Shown one piece after another: positions 26,790 through 36,027 of a DNA stretch of 64,000 nt; position 1 is the first letter of the stretch; the number at the start of each line of letters is the position of its first letter. The stretch comes from Panacibacter ginsenosidivorans (GTDB lineage Bacteria; Bacteroidota; Bacteroidia; Chitinophagales; Chitinophagaceae), in assembly GCF_007971225.1 (NCBI RefSeq), contig NZ_CP042435.1:2483501-2547500 (forward strand), read 5' to 3'. The translations under genes and the position numbers were made by a program. The notes beneath the pieces are model-generated. The model was not told the DNA's origin, ran no database searches, and saw only the letters and a list, made by a program, of their open reading frames with translations.

Positions 26790-29708
26790 ATGAACGAAAA
26801 GTTGCAGCAGTTAGCCCAATCACTGGAAGGAGATTGTTATTTCGACAATAAGATGCGTATTTTATATGCTACGGACGCATCTGCCTACCGCGAAATGCCA
26901 TTAGCGGTAACCATGCCAAAATCAACTGATGACATTAAAAAACTGATTGCATTTGCACGTGCCAATAAAACTTCGCTGATACCAAGAACGGCAGGTACAT
27001 CTCTGGCAGGGCAAGTGGTGGGAAGCGGCATTATCGTTGATGTATCAAAATCATTTACTCAAATACTTGAACTGAATAAAGAAGAACATTGGGTGCGGGT
27101 GCAGCCTGGTGTAATTCGTGATGAACTGAATATGTTTCTTAAACCACATGGTTTATTTTTTGGCCCCGAAACATCAACTGCCAATCGTGCTATGATCGGT
27201 GGTATGGTGGGGAACAATTCCTGTGGCTCCAATTCTGTTGTGTACAGGAGCACAAGAGAACATTTACTGGAAGTAAAAGCAATTCTTAGTGATGGAAGTG
27301 AAGCTGAATTTAAAACGATAAATGCTGAAGAATTTCACCGAAAATGTGAAGTGGAAACACTGGAAGGAAAGATCTATAAAAAAGTTAGGAGCATTTTAAG
27401 TAACTACGACAACCAGGTAGAAATAAGAAAAGAATTTCCCAAGAAAACAGTTGAAAGAAGAAATACCGGTTATGCAGTTGATCTGCTATTGGAGACTGCG
27501 CCATTTACTGCGGGTGAAGAGGGTTTCAATTTTTGTAAACTCATTGCTGGCTCTGAAGGTACACTTGCTTTTATTACAGAAATAAAAGTAAATGTAGTTC
27601 CATTGCCGCCAAAAGAAACAGGTTTGCTTTGTGTGCATTTTAATTCCATTGATGAAGCATTAAGAGCAAATCTTATCGGTTTAAAATATCACCCATCTGC
27701 CAGTGAATTAATAGATCATTATATACTTGAATGCACAAAGGATAATATTGAACAGCGCAAGAACAGGTTTTTTGTGCAGGGAGATCCTGGTGCAATACTC
27801 GTAATTGAATTTGCAAAAGAAAAAAGAGAAGAAATTATTCCAATTGCTCAACAGGTAGAAGCAGATATGCGTGCTGCTGGTTTAGGTTATCATTTCCCTT
27901 TATTGTTTGGTGACGATACCAAGAAGATCTGGACATTGCGTAAAGCTGGTCTTGGCTTATTGAGTAACCTGCCCGGCGATGATAAAGCCGTTCCTGTAAT
28001 TGAGGACACTGCCGTTGATGTAAATGACCTTCCGGATTTTATTGCAGAATTCAATGTTATCTTAAAGAAGCACAATTTGTATTCAGTGCATTATGCGCAT
28101 GCAGGAAGTGGTGAGATCCATTTAAGGCCGATCATTAATTTAAAAACAGAAGAAGGCAATCATCTTTTCAGAACGATTGCAGAAGAGATCGCAACACTCG
28201 TAAAAAAATATCATGGCTCTTTAAGTGGTGAACATGGTGATGGACGGCTACGTGGCGAATTCATTAAACAAATGGTGGGTGAAAAAAATTACCAGTTATT
28301 AAGAGATATAAAATATACCTGGGACCCTGAAAATATTTTCAATCCCAATAAGATCGTTGACACACCTTCCATGAACAGCATGCTGCGTTATACACCCGGC
28401 CAGCATACACCAAAATTCGATACAGTGTTCAGGTATTATAACCAGGATGTATTGCAGCATGCAGAACAATGTAATGGCAGTGGCGATTGCAGGAAAACAC
28501 ATTTATCTGGCGGTACGATGTGCCCCTCTTTTATGGCCACAAGGAATGAAAAAGATACCACAAGAGCAAGGGCAAATATCTTAAGAGAATTTCTTACGCA
28601 TTCAGATAAGGTTAACCGGTTTGATCATAAAGAAATTTATGAAGTGATGGATCTTTGTTTGAGTTGCAAAGGTTGTAAGTCTGAATGTCCGAGTAATGTG
28701 GATGTTGCCAAACTGAAAGCAGAATTTATGCAGCATTACTATGATGCCAATGGCGTTCCTTTCAGAAGCAGGCTGATAGCGAACTTCAGTAATTCTGCAA
28801 GGCTTGGTGCTATTATGCCGGGGGTGTACAATTTTGTGATGACTAACAAAACTATAAGTACACTCGTTAAAAAAATATCAGGCTTTGCCGTTGACAGGTC
28901 GATGCCGACGATGTATAAAACAACGTTGATGAGCTGGTATAAAAAGCATCAAACTCAAAACTCAAAAGTCAAAAGTCAAAAAAGAATTTATCTTTTTTGT
29001 GATGAATTCACTAATTACAACGATACAGAAATTGGCATAAAAGCTATACAACTTTTAGAGCGCTTGGGCTACGAAGTTATCATTCCGAAACATGAAGAAA
29101 GCGGCCGTGCCTGGTTGAGCAAAGGTTTAATAAGAGAAGCAAAAAAAATGGCCAACAAAAACATCAAACTGTTGTGTTCACTGATCAGCGAAGAAACACC
29201 GCTTATTGGTATAGAACCTTCTGCTATTCTTACTTTCAGGGATGAATATGTAGATCTTGCAGATGATGACCTTTACACCACCGCCGTAGAAATGAGTAAA
29301 TCTGTGTTTACAATTGATGAGTTTATTGCAAAAGAAATTCAAAATGGCAACATATGTAAAGAACAATTCACCAAAGAAAAAAAGAAGATAATGCTGCACG
29401 GCCATTGCCAGCAGAAAGCATTGTCTTCTGTTGCACCTACTGTACAAGCACTAACACTTCCGGAAAATTATACTGTTGAAACAATCCCTTCAGGTTGTTG
29501 CGGTATGGCTGGTTCTTTTGGTTATGAGAAGGAACACTATGATCTTTCCATGAAAATTGGAGAACTTGTTTTATTTCCTGCAGTTCGCAAACAAATAGAT
29601 GATGTGGTCATTGCTGCACCGGGTACCAGTTGCCGCCACCAGGTAAAAGATGGAACAGGCAAACATGCGAAACATCCCGTGGAGATTTTATATGAAGCGT
29701 TGATGTAA
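26790..29708 (+). CDS. FAD-linked dehydrogenase fused to Fe-S/CCG module (D-2-hydroxyacid dehydrogenase type)
   Basis: 972 residues. Order: FAD_binding_4 (about 1-250, with IPRTAGTSLAGQ and GGMVGNNSCGSN), FAD-oxidase C-terminal domain (250-530, with HAHAGSGEIHLRP and GSLSGEHGDG), a ferredoxin-like Fe-S segment (CLSCKGCKSECPSN), and a C-terminal CCG domain (GHCQQKAL and SGCCGMAGSFGYE). This matches YdiJ/D-lactate or D-2-hydroxyglutarate dehydrogenase-like enzymes at the inner face of the membrane. A short low-complexity insert sits at residues 721-732. Substrate is not predictable. Confidence 0.9.
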   Translation: MNEKLQQLAQSLEGDCYFDNKMRILYATDASAYREMPLAVTMPKSTDDIKKLIAFARANKTSLIPRTAGTSLAGQVVGSGIIVDVSKSFTQILELNKEEHWVRVQPGVIRDELNMFLKPHGLFFGPETSTANRAMIGGMVGNNSCGSNSVVYRSTREHLLEVKAILSDGSEAEFKTINAEEFHRKCEVETLEGKIYKKVRSILSNYDNQVEIRKEFPKKTVERRNTGYAVDLLLETAPFTAGEEGFNFCKLIAGSEGTLAFITEIKVNVVPLPPKETGLLCVHFNSIDEALRANLIGLKYHPSASELIDHYILECTKDNIEQRKNRFFVQGDPGAILVIEFAKEKREEIIPIAQQVEADMRAAGLGYHFPLLFGDDTKKIWTLRKAGLGLLSNLPGDDKAVPVIEDTAVDVNDLPDFIAEFNVILKKHNLYSVHYAHAGSGEIHLRPIINLKTEEGNHLFRTIAEEIATLVKKYHGSLSGEHGDGRLRGEFIKQMVGEKNYQLLRDIKYTWDPENIFNPNKIVDTPSMNSMLRYTPGQHTPKFDTVFRYYNQDVLQHAEQCNGSGDCRKTHLSGGTMCPSFMATRNEKDTTRARANILREFLTHSDKVNRFDHKEIYEVMDLCLSCKGCKSECPSNVDVAKLKAEFMQHYYDANGVPFRSRLIANFSNSARLGAIMPGVYNFVMTNKTISTLVKKISGFAVDRSMPTMYKTTLMSWYKKHQTQNSKVKSQKRIYLFCDEFTNYNDTEIGIKAIQLLERLGYEVIIPKHEESGRAWLSKGLIREAKKMANKNIKLLCSLISEETPLIGIEPSAILTFRDEYVDLADDDLYTTAVEMSKSVFTIDEFIAKEIQNGNICKEQFTKEKKKIMLHGHCQQKALSSVAPTVQALTLPENYTVETIPSGCCGMAGSFGYEKEHYDLSMKIGELVLFPAVRKQIDDVVIAAPGTSCRHQVKDGTGKHAKHPVEILYEALM
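28951..28984 (+). repeat. Low-complexity CTCAAAA/GTCAAAA run inside the dehydrogenase gene
   Basis: Short direct repeats of AAAACTC and AAAAGTC encode QTQNSKVKSQK in the linker between the Fe-S and CCG domains. In-frame, so the gene remains open. Confidence 0.6.
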
Positions 29709-29781
29709 GAATAAGCCACGAATTATAATGTACGAATTACACGAATTGAACGGATGAATTTGTTGAATAGAATTATAAAAT

Positions 29782-29801
29782 GTAGAAGAGTGCGACGCAA
29801 C
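29782..29801 (+). repeat. Single A-type dispersed repeat
   Basis: GTAGAAGAGTGCGACGCAAC; outer flank runs to about 29834, next to the methyltransferase stop. Confidence 0.88.
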
Positions 29802-29839
29802 GAAAATTTAATAGTAGTAATGCAGCCGGGCTCAAAAAA

Positions 29840-30526
29840 TTACTTCACTCCTTTTATAAAAAGCATACTTCCTTTCAGTGTATAGCTTACGGCATTTACT
29901 TTGTCTTTAAAGAGAGCCATTATTTCATCAGCATTAAAAGGAGTTCCTACTTCTTTTCGTTTATATAATGCAGTAAGGTATTTTTTACTGAAAGGCCTTT
30001 CTGTGACCATGGTAGAGAAGTGAAAATCGCCACCGACCTTTAGCACACGCAACGCCTCATTTACAAAAGCGGCTTTGTCTTCAAACAAATGAATGGTACC
30101 AAAACTTACAACCGAATCAAAACTGTTGTTGCTGAATGGAATATCAAATGCGTTGGCCTGCAAAAAGAAAAGATTGTTGTTAATGCGTCCATTGGTAACA
30201 CGGCTGCAGCCACGTTTCAGCATCTCTGTTGAATTGTCGAGCAAAAAAACATTTCGTTTTGTTTTGCTGTAAATGGCAGCGGTATGTATAAGGCCGCCAC
30301 AACCAATATCTAAAAGGTTGCCCTTCGAGTGCATAATAGATCTTGCTGCAAACTGCCTGTAATCGCATGGAGAAGTTCCCCAGAATAATTTGTTGTACCA
30401 ATGCCGTTTTACCAGCCATTCATATAACCTGGCTTTGCCATCATAGGGGGCAGAGAAGGAATCCGGCAATACCGTCCAAACCTGGTCATCTACAAAACTT
30501 ACCGGTTTATTTAAAAGATGTGTCAT
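29840..30526 (-). CDS. Class I SAM-dependent methyltransferase
   Basis: 228 residues with SAM motif I LLDIGCGGLIHTA, acidic loop FLLDNSTEML and post-I segment VVSFGTIHLF, the Methyltransf_11 pattern. Length is normal for a stand-alone enzyme. No neighbours suggest a substrate. Confidence 0.86.
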   Translation of the reverse strand: MTHLLNKPVSFVDDQVWTVLPDSFSAPYDGKARLYEWLVKRHWYNKLFWGTSPCDYRQFAARSIMHSKGNLLDIGCGGLIHTAAIYSKTKRNVFLLDNSTEMLKRGCSRVTNGRINNNLFFLQANAFDIPFSNNSFDSVVSFGTIHLFEDKAAFVNEALRVLKVGGDFHFSTMVTERPFSKKYLTALYKRKEVGTPFNADEIMALFKDKVNAVSYTLKGSMLFIKGVK

Positions 30527-30841
30527 GTGAATTATTTATGCTTAACAGGTCAATCAGTAAGGATATTATATTTCCAGCTACAGGTACAAAATTCTATTAA
30601 CATTCATTAACATAACAGGCAGACATGCATGAAATGTGCAATTATACTGATGAATTGTGCACTTTATAATCATCCACGGGCCTGTGTTTTAGTCTATATT
30701 TTTAGTAGATTTTTTACCGGGCAGCGCTGGCGCTATGAAGCTTTTCTTGCGTCGCACTCTTGTACTGTTGCATCATATAGCATCACAGCAAATGCTCTGG
30801 CACTATGGTTGCTTGATTAGTATGTACCAATAATGTTAGTG
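30527..30841. other. 315-bp intergenic region
   Basis: Divergent spacer with one A-type repeat at 30746; otherwise nothing recognised. Confidence 0.6.
30746..30765 (-). repeat. Single A-type dispersed repeat
   Basis: CTTGCGTCGCACTCTTGTAC; outer flank begins near 30714 with TACCGGGCAGC. Confidence 0.88.
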
Positions 30842-31273
30842 ATGAAAAATACTCTTATTAGTTGTACTGTCATCTTAATAATGACGCATATTGCATGCAA
30901 CAATGGCAACCCGGCCAATAAAAAATATCCTGATAAAACTTCTGCAACAGATAGTATTATAAACAGCGCCGGAAACACAGCAGACGCTGCTTACCGGAAA
31001 GGAGCAAGGCTAATTGCAGCAAATGATTGTTTTACCTGCCACAGGATAGAAGAAAAAACGATTGGCCCCTCCTATCGTGAGATTGCAGCAAAATATCATT
31101 TTAATGAAGGGAATGTTGAAAATCTTTCTCATTCTGTTATCCATGGCAGTAAAGGTTTGTGGGGAAATAAAGAAATGACCGCGCATCCAAACCTGAAGAT
31201 GGCTGACGCAAAAGAAATGGTGCGTTATATTCTTTCGCTTGACACAACCAATAAAAATACTATAGTAAAGTAG
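30842..31273 (+). CDS. Class I cytochrome c lipoprotein
   Basis: 143 residues from the ATG at 30842 (an ATG at 30833 is also in frame). Signal ends with lipobox-like HIAC, placing the mature protein on a lipid anchor. The haem-binding motif is CFTCH and the distal Met is in NKEMTAHPNL. It shares the tail pattern GxWGNxxMTAHP with the cytochrome at 35580, so they are paralogues. Probable periplasmic electron carrier. Confidence 0.9.
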   Translation: MKNTLISCTVILIMTHIACNNGNPANKKYPDKTSATDSIINSAGNTADAAYRKGARLIAANDCFTCHRIEEKTIGPSYREIAAKYHFNEGNVENLSHSVIHGSKGLWGNKEMTAHPNLKMADAKEMVRYILSLDTTNKNTIVK

Positions 31274-31290
31274 CTGAGATAAAATAAGAC

Positions 31291-31310
31291 GTACAAGTGT
31301 GCGACGCAAG
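31291..31310 (+). repeat. Single A-type dispersed repeat
   Basis: Ends in CAAG; begins 18 bp after the cytochrome stop. Confidence 0.88.
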
Positions 31311-31396
31311 AAAAGCCCAATGCATTTTCTGGCGTTGGATAACAAATAAAATAACCGCACAAAATGTTTCAGCAATTATTTTCCTAACTTGTTTTA

Positions 31397-32725
31397 ATGA
31401 ATGTTTCCTTTCTGCAGGTAATGGTTTTTTTGCTTGCCGGCATAACAGTTATTATTCTGCTTACTGCAAAGTTTCGGGTTCATGCATTCTTTGCCCTGAT
31501 GATTGCCTGTTTTATTACCGGGCTGGGCGTAAGTATGGGAATGACGAATGTTATCACTGTTATCAAAGATGGCTTTGGAAATATTATGCGGTCTTTAGGG
31601 TTTATAATTGTGCTGGGTACTGCGTTAGGCATTTTGCTGGAGCATACCGGAAGTACAAAAGTAATGGCCGGTTATATTCTTAAAAAAGTTGGAGAACGCA
31701 ACGCAGCACTAGCTTTGAGCATTACAGGATTTATTGTTGGGCTCCCTGTCTTTTGTGATTCAGGTTATATCGTTCTAAGTGGTTTAAATAAATCATTGTC
31801 AAAGAAAACAGGAGCGTCTATTGTAGTAACGAGTGTTTCCCTCGCTACAGGTTTACTGGCCGTGCATTGTTTGTTACCACCGCATCCCGGTGCTGCAGCT
31901 GCTGCGGGAACTATAGGTGCAGATATTGGTAAGCTTATTTCATACGGTATCATCATTGCCGTGCCTGCCATGGTTGTTGGCCACTTATGGGCAAGGTATG
32001 CGGGCAATAAAATAGAATATGCCATCATTGAAGAAGATGAAATACCTGAGGACAAAACTGCACACCCTTCTGTTATAAAAGCATTTTTACCGGTAATTGT
32101 TCCCATACTGTTGATTGCAGCCGCGTCTTTTTTTAATGAATTCGCATTGACAAATGACTGGATAAAAAACTGGTTTGTGCTCGGCGACCCTGTTGTAGCA
32201 TTAAGTGCAGGTATATTGCTTGCCTTTAATGCAAAAAAGAAATGGAACAAAAAAACAGTAAGCCTCTTACTTCAGGAATCTGCCGAAAAAGCCGGTGGTA
32301 TATTAGTAATCATCGGTGCCGGCGGCGCATTTGGCGCCGTGCTTGCTGCAACAAAGATCGGTGATCATTTTAGTGCTGCATTTACATTGAACACACTTGG
32401 AATACTCTTTCCATTCCTGCTTACATTTATTTTAAAAACTGCACAGGGTTCATCAACTGTAGCAATAATTACAGCAGCTTCCATTGTGCAACCTTTATTA
32501 CCGGCATTAGGACTAAATACTGAAGCAGGAAAATTAATTGCAGTATTAGCAATGGGTGCCGGTTCTATGATGATCTCTCATGCAAACGATGCATACTTTT
32601 GGGTAATCACAAAATTTTCAGGTATAGAAATGAAAGCAATGCTAAGGGTATATTCAACCGCAACGATATTCATGGGCCTTGTAACATTACTCATGGTTTA
32701 TATTTTATCACTGTTTATTTTATAA
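31397..32725 (+). CDS. GntP-family organic-acid:proton symporter
   Basis: 442 residues and about 12-14 membrane segments. GLPVFCDSGYIVLSGL and LLPPHPGAAAAAGTIGADIG are GntP-family signatures, and TAQGSSTVAIITAASI is the second conserved block. The family carries gluconate and similar hydroxy acids. It is followed by a glycerate kinase on the same strand, so glycerate is a reasonable substrate guess. Confidence 0.9.
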   Translation: MNVSFLQVMVFLLAGITVIILLTAKFRVHAFFALMIACFITGLGVSMGMTNVITVIKDGFGNIMRSLGFIIVLGTALGILLEHTGSTKVMAGYILKKVGERNAALALSITGFIVGLPVFCDSGYIVLSGLNKSLSKKTGASIVVTSVSLATGLLAVHCLLPPHPGAAAAAGTIGADIGKLISYGIIIAVPAMVVGHLWARYAGNKIEYAIIEEDEIPEDKTAHPSVIKAFLPVIVPILLIAAASFFNEFALTNDWIKNWFVLGDPVVALSAGILLAFNAKKKWNKKTVSLLLQESAEKAGGILVIIGAGGAFGAVLAATKIGDHFSAAFTLNTLGILFPFLLTFILKTAQGSSTVAIITAASIVQPLLPALGLNTEAGKLIAVLAMGAGSMMISHANDAYFWVITKFSGIEMKAMLRVYSTATIFMGLVTLLMVYILSLFIL

Positions 32726-32763
32726 ATAACGTGGTACAAGCAATAGTATTTCATGGCATCATC

Positions 32764-32774
32764 GTTGCGTCGCA
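32764..32774 (-). repeat. Fragment of A-type dispersed repeat
   Basis: GTTGCGTCGCA; it lies in a spurious in-frame extension upstream of the glycerate kinase start. Confidence 0.6.
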
Positions 32775-32851
32775 TTACGTTCATCTGTTGTACTTATATT
32801 ATGCTGCAGTGTTTATATTATAAGTCGGCCACCAATACAAATCGCAGTTCA

Positions 32852-33991
32852 ATGAAAATAGTTATAGCGCCCAATGCTTTTAAGAATAGTTTAAACGCAC
32901 AAGATGTTGCTGAAGCTATCAGTAAAGGCTTACAGCAAAGCAAACTTCAATGCGAAACAATTTGTTTTCCTGTGGGTGATGGTGGCGATGGAACAGGCGC
33001 ATTGCTGGCTGCACATTTCAATGCAAAAAAAATTATTAAAACTGTTCATGATCCATTAGGCAGGATCATCGAAGCGTCATATGACTTTAGTAATGAAAGC
33101 AAAACAGCTATCATAGAAATGGCAGATGCATCGGGCTTACGTTTATTAAACCCGGAAGAATATGATCCTTTGCATGCCACCACTTATGGTACCGGAGAAC
33201 TGATAAAAGCAGCACTGGATAGTGGCGCAAATCAAATAATTATTTGCATCGGAGGCAGTGCAACTGTGGATGCAGGTACAGGTATTATGCAGGCATTGGG
33301 CGGAAAATTTTTTGATATACATGAAAAAGAATTACAACAGTTGCCCGCAACACTCAAAGATCTTTTCGCTGTTAATCTTCTTTCATTGGACAGCAGAATA
33401 TTACACACAGAAATAATTGTTTTATGTGATGTTGAAAATACCCTGCTTGGAGCGCATGGAGCCGCAAAAATATTCGGGCCACAAAAAGGCGCAACACAAA
33501 ACGACATTTTAATATTGGAAGAAGGCTTTAAAAAACTTTGCAATATTGTTTATGATGAATCAGGAAAAGATATGTCGATGATAAAACATGGCGGCGCAGC
33601 AGGTGGGGTAGCCGCCGGTCTGTATACATTCCTGCATGCAAAACTGGTGAATGGCATCGATCATTTTTTACAGGTAACAAATTTTGATAAAGCACTTCAG
33701 CATACAGACCTGGTCATTACCGGGGAAGGAAGTATTGATACGCAAACTTTAAATGGGAAAGGTCCATTTGGTGTAGCACAAAAAGCAAAACAATATAACC
33801 TTCCTGTTGTGGGCATCGCCGGCAAAGTACCTCTGCTAGAAGACAACAACCTTCAAAAATATTTTGATGTGTTAATGCCGATAAGCAATGAAGCAATGGA
33901 TCTATATACAGCAATGCAATACACTTATGAAAATCTTATACGCACTGCAAGGTCATTGGGTGATTTGATAGCTATGAAAAATACAGCTTAG
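32852..33991 (+). CDS. Glycerate kinase (GlxK/GarK family)
   Basis: 379 residues starting MKIVIAPNAFKNSLNA, the usual first strand of the family. PVGDGGDGTG, GIGGSATVD-type sequence (IICIGGSATVDAGTG) and VITGEGSIDTQTLNGKGPFG are the conserved active-site blocks. It phosphorylates D-glycerate to 2-phosphoglycerate. The longer in-frame start at 32753 should be rejected. Located 126 bp after the GntP permease. Confidence 0.93.
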   Translation: MKIVIAPNAFKNSLNAQDVAEAISKGLQQSKLQCETICFPVGDGGDGTGALLAAHFNAKKIIKTVHDPLGRIIEASYDFSNESKTAIIEMADASGLRLLNPEEYDPLHATTYGTGELIKAALDSGANQIIICIGGSATVDAGTGIMQALGGKFFDIHEKELQQLPATLKDLFAVNLLSLDSRILHTEIIVLCDVENTLLGAHGAAKIFGPQKGATQNDILILEEGFKKLCNIVYDESGKDMSMIKHGGAAGGVAAGLYTFLHAKLVNGIDHFLQVTNFDKALQHTDLVITGEGSIDTQTLNGKGPFGVAQKAKQYNLPVVGIAGKVPLLEDNNLQKYFDVLMPISNEAMDLYTAMQYTYENLIRTARSLGDLIAMKNTA

Positions 33992-34023
33992 GTAACCTTG
34001 AACTTCTATAACTGATAAATATT

Positions 34024-34638
34024 CTATTTGCGTTCATACTTCCAGTTCCTACCCTTTCCTTCACTGATCCATTCTACAGCAGACTTAATTCTTTTATCTC
34101 TTGTGGCTTCTGTTTTTGCTTCGGTTATCCATTGTATGTATTCCTTTCTGTGCGAGGGTGGAAATTTTTCAAATACCTCCTGTGCCTTTTTGTTCTTCTT
34201 TAATGCCACAGTCAATGCAGCGGGAACAGATATCTCTTTTACAGGTGTTTTTTGCTTTGGCGGAAGCTTTACAGCTGCTTCATTTAACTGGGCTGCTTCT
34301 TTAATATAGGTAACCAATATTTTATCTGAAGGCAGATCTTTTAATGAGATGATCCTGTTAAACTGGCCCATCGCATTTTTGCCATCTTTATTAAATAATT
34401 TCTCAGGGTCTTTCATAAGCCGGGCTTTCCAAAAGCCAAATGCACAATGTTCCTTGAATGCTGCCATGTTGCAAAGTGCCGCGCCTTTGTAATCAAAAAA
34501 AGGCATGCTCCATTTGATAGCTTCATTCACATCAGGGCATGCTTTATGTACCAATTTGCGTAAGTGCAATAGTATTGGTTTTGCAAAGTCTGCTGATTTT
34601 TCTATGTATGCATCAATGCGTGGTTCGGTTGTTGGCAT
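34024..34638 (-). CDS. DUF1801 / YdeI-OmdA domain protein
   Basis: 204 residues. N-terminal DUF1801 fold (HLRKLVHKACPDVNEAIKWS, MAAFKEHCAFGFWKA) and a C-terminal OmdA-like helical domain (FEKFPPSHRKEYIQWITEAK, KRIKSAVEWISEGKGRN). Cytosolic; biochemical role unassigned. Confidence 0.87.
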   Translation of the reverse strand: MPTTEPRIDAYIEKSADFAKPILLHLRKLVHKACPDVNEAIKWSMPFFDYKGAALCNMAAFKEHCAFGFWKARLMKDPEKLFNKDGKNAMGQFNRIISLKDLPSDKILVTYIKEAAQLNEAAVKLPPKQKTPVKEISVPAALTVALKKNKKAQEVFEKFPPSHRKEYIQWITEAKTEATRDKRIKSAVEWISEGKGRNWKYERK

Positions 34639-34706
34639 AGCATTTTGATTTAACCAGAAAGATAAAAAAATTACAAGACTTTATGTGTGTTGAATAGTGA
34701 TAATAC

Positions 34707-34726
34707 GCAGAAGTGTGCGACGCAAG
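34707..34726 (+). repeat. Single A-type dispersed repeat
   Basis: First bases diverged (GCAGAAG), core GTGTGCGACGCAA intact; the outer flank leads to the 34764-34795 terminator. Confidence 0.82.
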
Positions 34727-34763
34727 TAAAGCTTAATAGCAGCAATGCAGCTAAGTACCAAAA

Positions 34764-34795
34764 TAAAAAAAGACCGTTGATCGCTCAACAGTCTT
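34764..34795 (-). terminator. Terminator of the DUF1080 gene
   Basis: Stem AAGACTGTTGA/TCAACGGTCTT (one internal mismatch, read on minus) followed by a run of T on the minus strand. Confidence 0.82.
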
Positions 34796-34815
34796 TTATA
34801 AAAAAAGAAATTTGT

Positions 34816-35568
34816 TTATAATTTTTTGATCATGATATTCCTGTACCAAACATCATTGCCATGATCCTGTAAAGCAATATGACCTTTAGTGAACGTGCCC
34901 CAATCAGGCATGTCTTTGAACTTGCTGCCTGCCACGAGTTTTTTCCAGTTATCATCCCATAAAGTAGTAGAGACAACTTTCGTACCGTTTAAATAAAGAT
35001 CAAGCTGGCCTTTATTGGAAACGATCTCGGCCTGGTTCCATTGTCCCGGACCTTTCACCGTTTCAGGATTTGCCGCAATCAGGTCGTATAAATTCCCTGC
35101 GCGGTGTTTTGGAATTTTTCCATCGCTGTGGCCATCATTATCCAGCACCTGCATTTCCAGACCGGTATTCCATGTTTCTTTATATTTGGCAGTATCTTCA
35201 TGAACATAAAATATAATACCACTATTACCAGCTTTTGAAATATTCCATTCAAGTTTCAGGTCGAAATTTTCATACTCATCATTAGAAACAAGGTCGCCAC
35301 CGCCATCTGTTTGATAAGCTTTCTTTGCAGCAGCACTTAAATGTATAGCGCCACTGTCAACAGACCATGCTTTACCTGGTTCTGTTTTACCGTAAGAGTG
35401 CCAGCCCGCCAAAGTTGTGCCGTCAAATAAAGATACCCACCCCGTATCCATAGCTGTAGTTTCTGTTGCTACGGCAGAAGCAGTATCTTCTGTAGCGGCT
35501 TTTTCTGTGCCTGTTCCGCATGCGGTTAATGCGAGTGCAATTACTGCACTCAATATCAGCATTTTCAT
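34816..35568 (-). CDS. DUF1080 3-keto-disaccharide hydrolase-type lipoprotein
   Basis: 250 residues. Lipobox LTAC with Cys at about 17, then the concanavalin-like jelly roll of PF06439: WVSLFDGTTLAGWHSYG, NFDLKLEWNISKAGNSGI minus the end, GLEMQVLDNDGH, HRAGNLYDLI and WNQAEIVSNKGQLDLYLNG. Characterised members cleave 3-keto-glycosides. The neighbours here (GMC oxidoreductases with small subunit, cytochrome c, Gfo/Idh) support the same substrate class. Likely displayed on the periplasmic side or the outer membrane. Confidence 0.9.
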   Translation of the reverse strand: MKMLILSAVIALALTACGTGTEKAATEDTASAVATETTAMDTGWVSLFDGTTLAGWHSYGKTEPGKAWSVDSGAIHLSAAAKKAYQTDGGGDLVSNDEYENFDLKLEWNISKAGNSGIIFYVHEDTAKYKETWNTGLEMQVLDNDGHSDGKIPKHRAGNLYDLIAANPETVKGPGQWNQAEIVSNKGQLDLYLNGTKVVSTTLWDDNWKKLVAGSKFKDMPDWGTFTKGHIALQDHGNDVWYRNIMIKKL

Positions 35569-35579
35569 ATGGCTGTTAT

Positions 35580-35984
35580 TTATTGGTTTTTCAGAAGTAG
35601 AATATATTTTACCATTTGTTCAGCGTCTGCCTGGGAAAGTTCAGGATGAGCAGTCATTGGAACGTTTCCCCAAACACCGGAACCACCTGCAATAACTTTC
35701 TTAGCAAGATATGTAACAGCTGTATCCACACCTGCATACTTTGCTGCTACACTATCATAAGCAGGACCTATCAGTTTTTCTGATACTTTATGACAGGTAA
35801 GACAGTTTGATTTAGCAATAAGAGCAAGGCCAGCTTTGTAATCAGGATTTACAGTTATATCTTCTGCCGCTGCTGGTTCTGTTGCTACTGTAGCTGCAGA
35901 ATCTTTAGCTGCATCACTGCTGCTGCCGCCACCGCAGGCTGCAATAAGAACGATTAATGCAGCGCTTACAAAATACTTTTTCAA
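35580..35984 (-). CDS. Class I cytochrome c lipoprotein
   Basis: 134 residues. Lipobox IAAC at about residue 17 followed by a Ser/Ala-rich linker. Haem motif CLTCH and distal Met in NVPMTAHPEL. Placed 11 bp upstream of the DUF1080 gene on the same strand, and facing the GMC array. It is the best candidate electron acceptor for those dehydrogenases, in the way LacB serves LacA in Caulobacter. Confidence 0.9.
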   Translation of the reverse strand: MKKYFVSAALIVLIAACGGGSSSDAAKDSAATVATEPAAAEDITVNPDYKAGLALIAKSNCLTCHKVSEKLIGPAYDSVAAKYAGVDTAVTYLAKKVIAGGSGVWGNVPMTAHPELSQADAEQMVKYILLLKNQ

Positions 35985-36027
35985 CGTAATAAAGTTTTGA
36001 GGTTATGAAATTAAGTGAGCTAAGATA

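Noticed and set aside
31765-32250. 161-codon minus-strand frame within the GntP gene
   Set aside because: Antisense shadow of conserved membrane segments.
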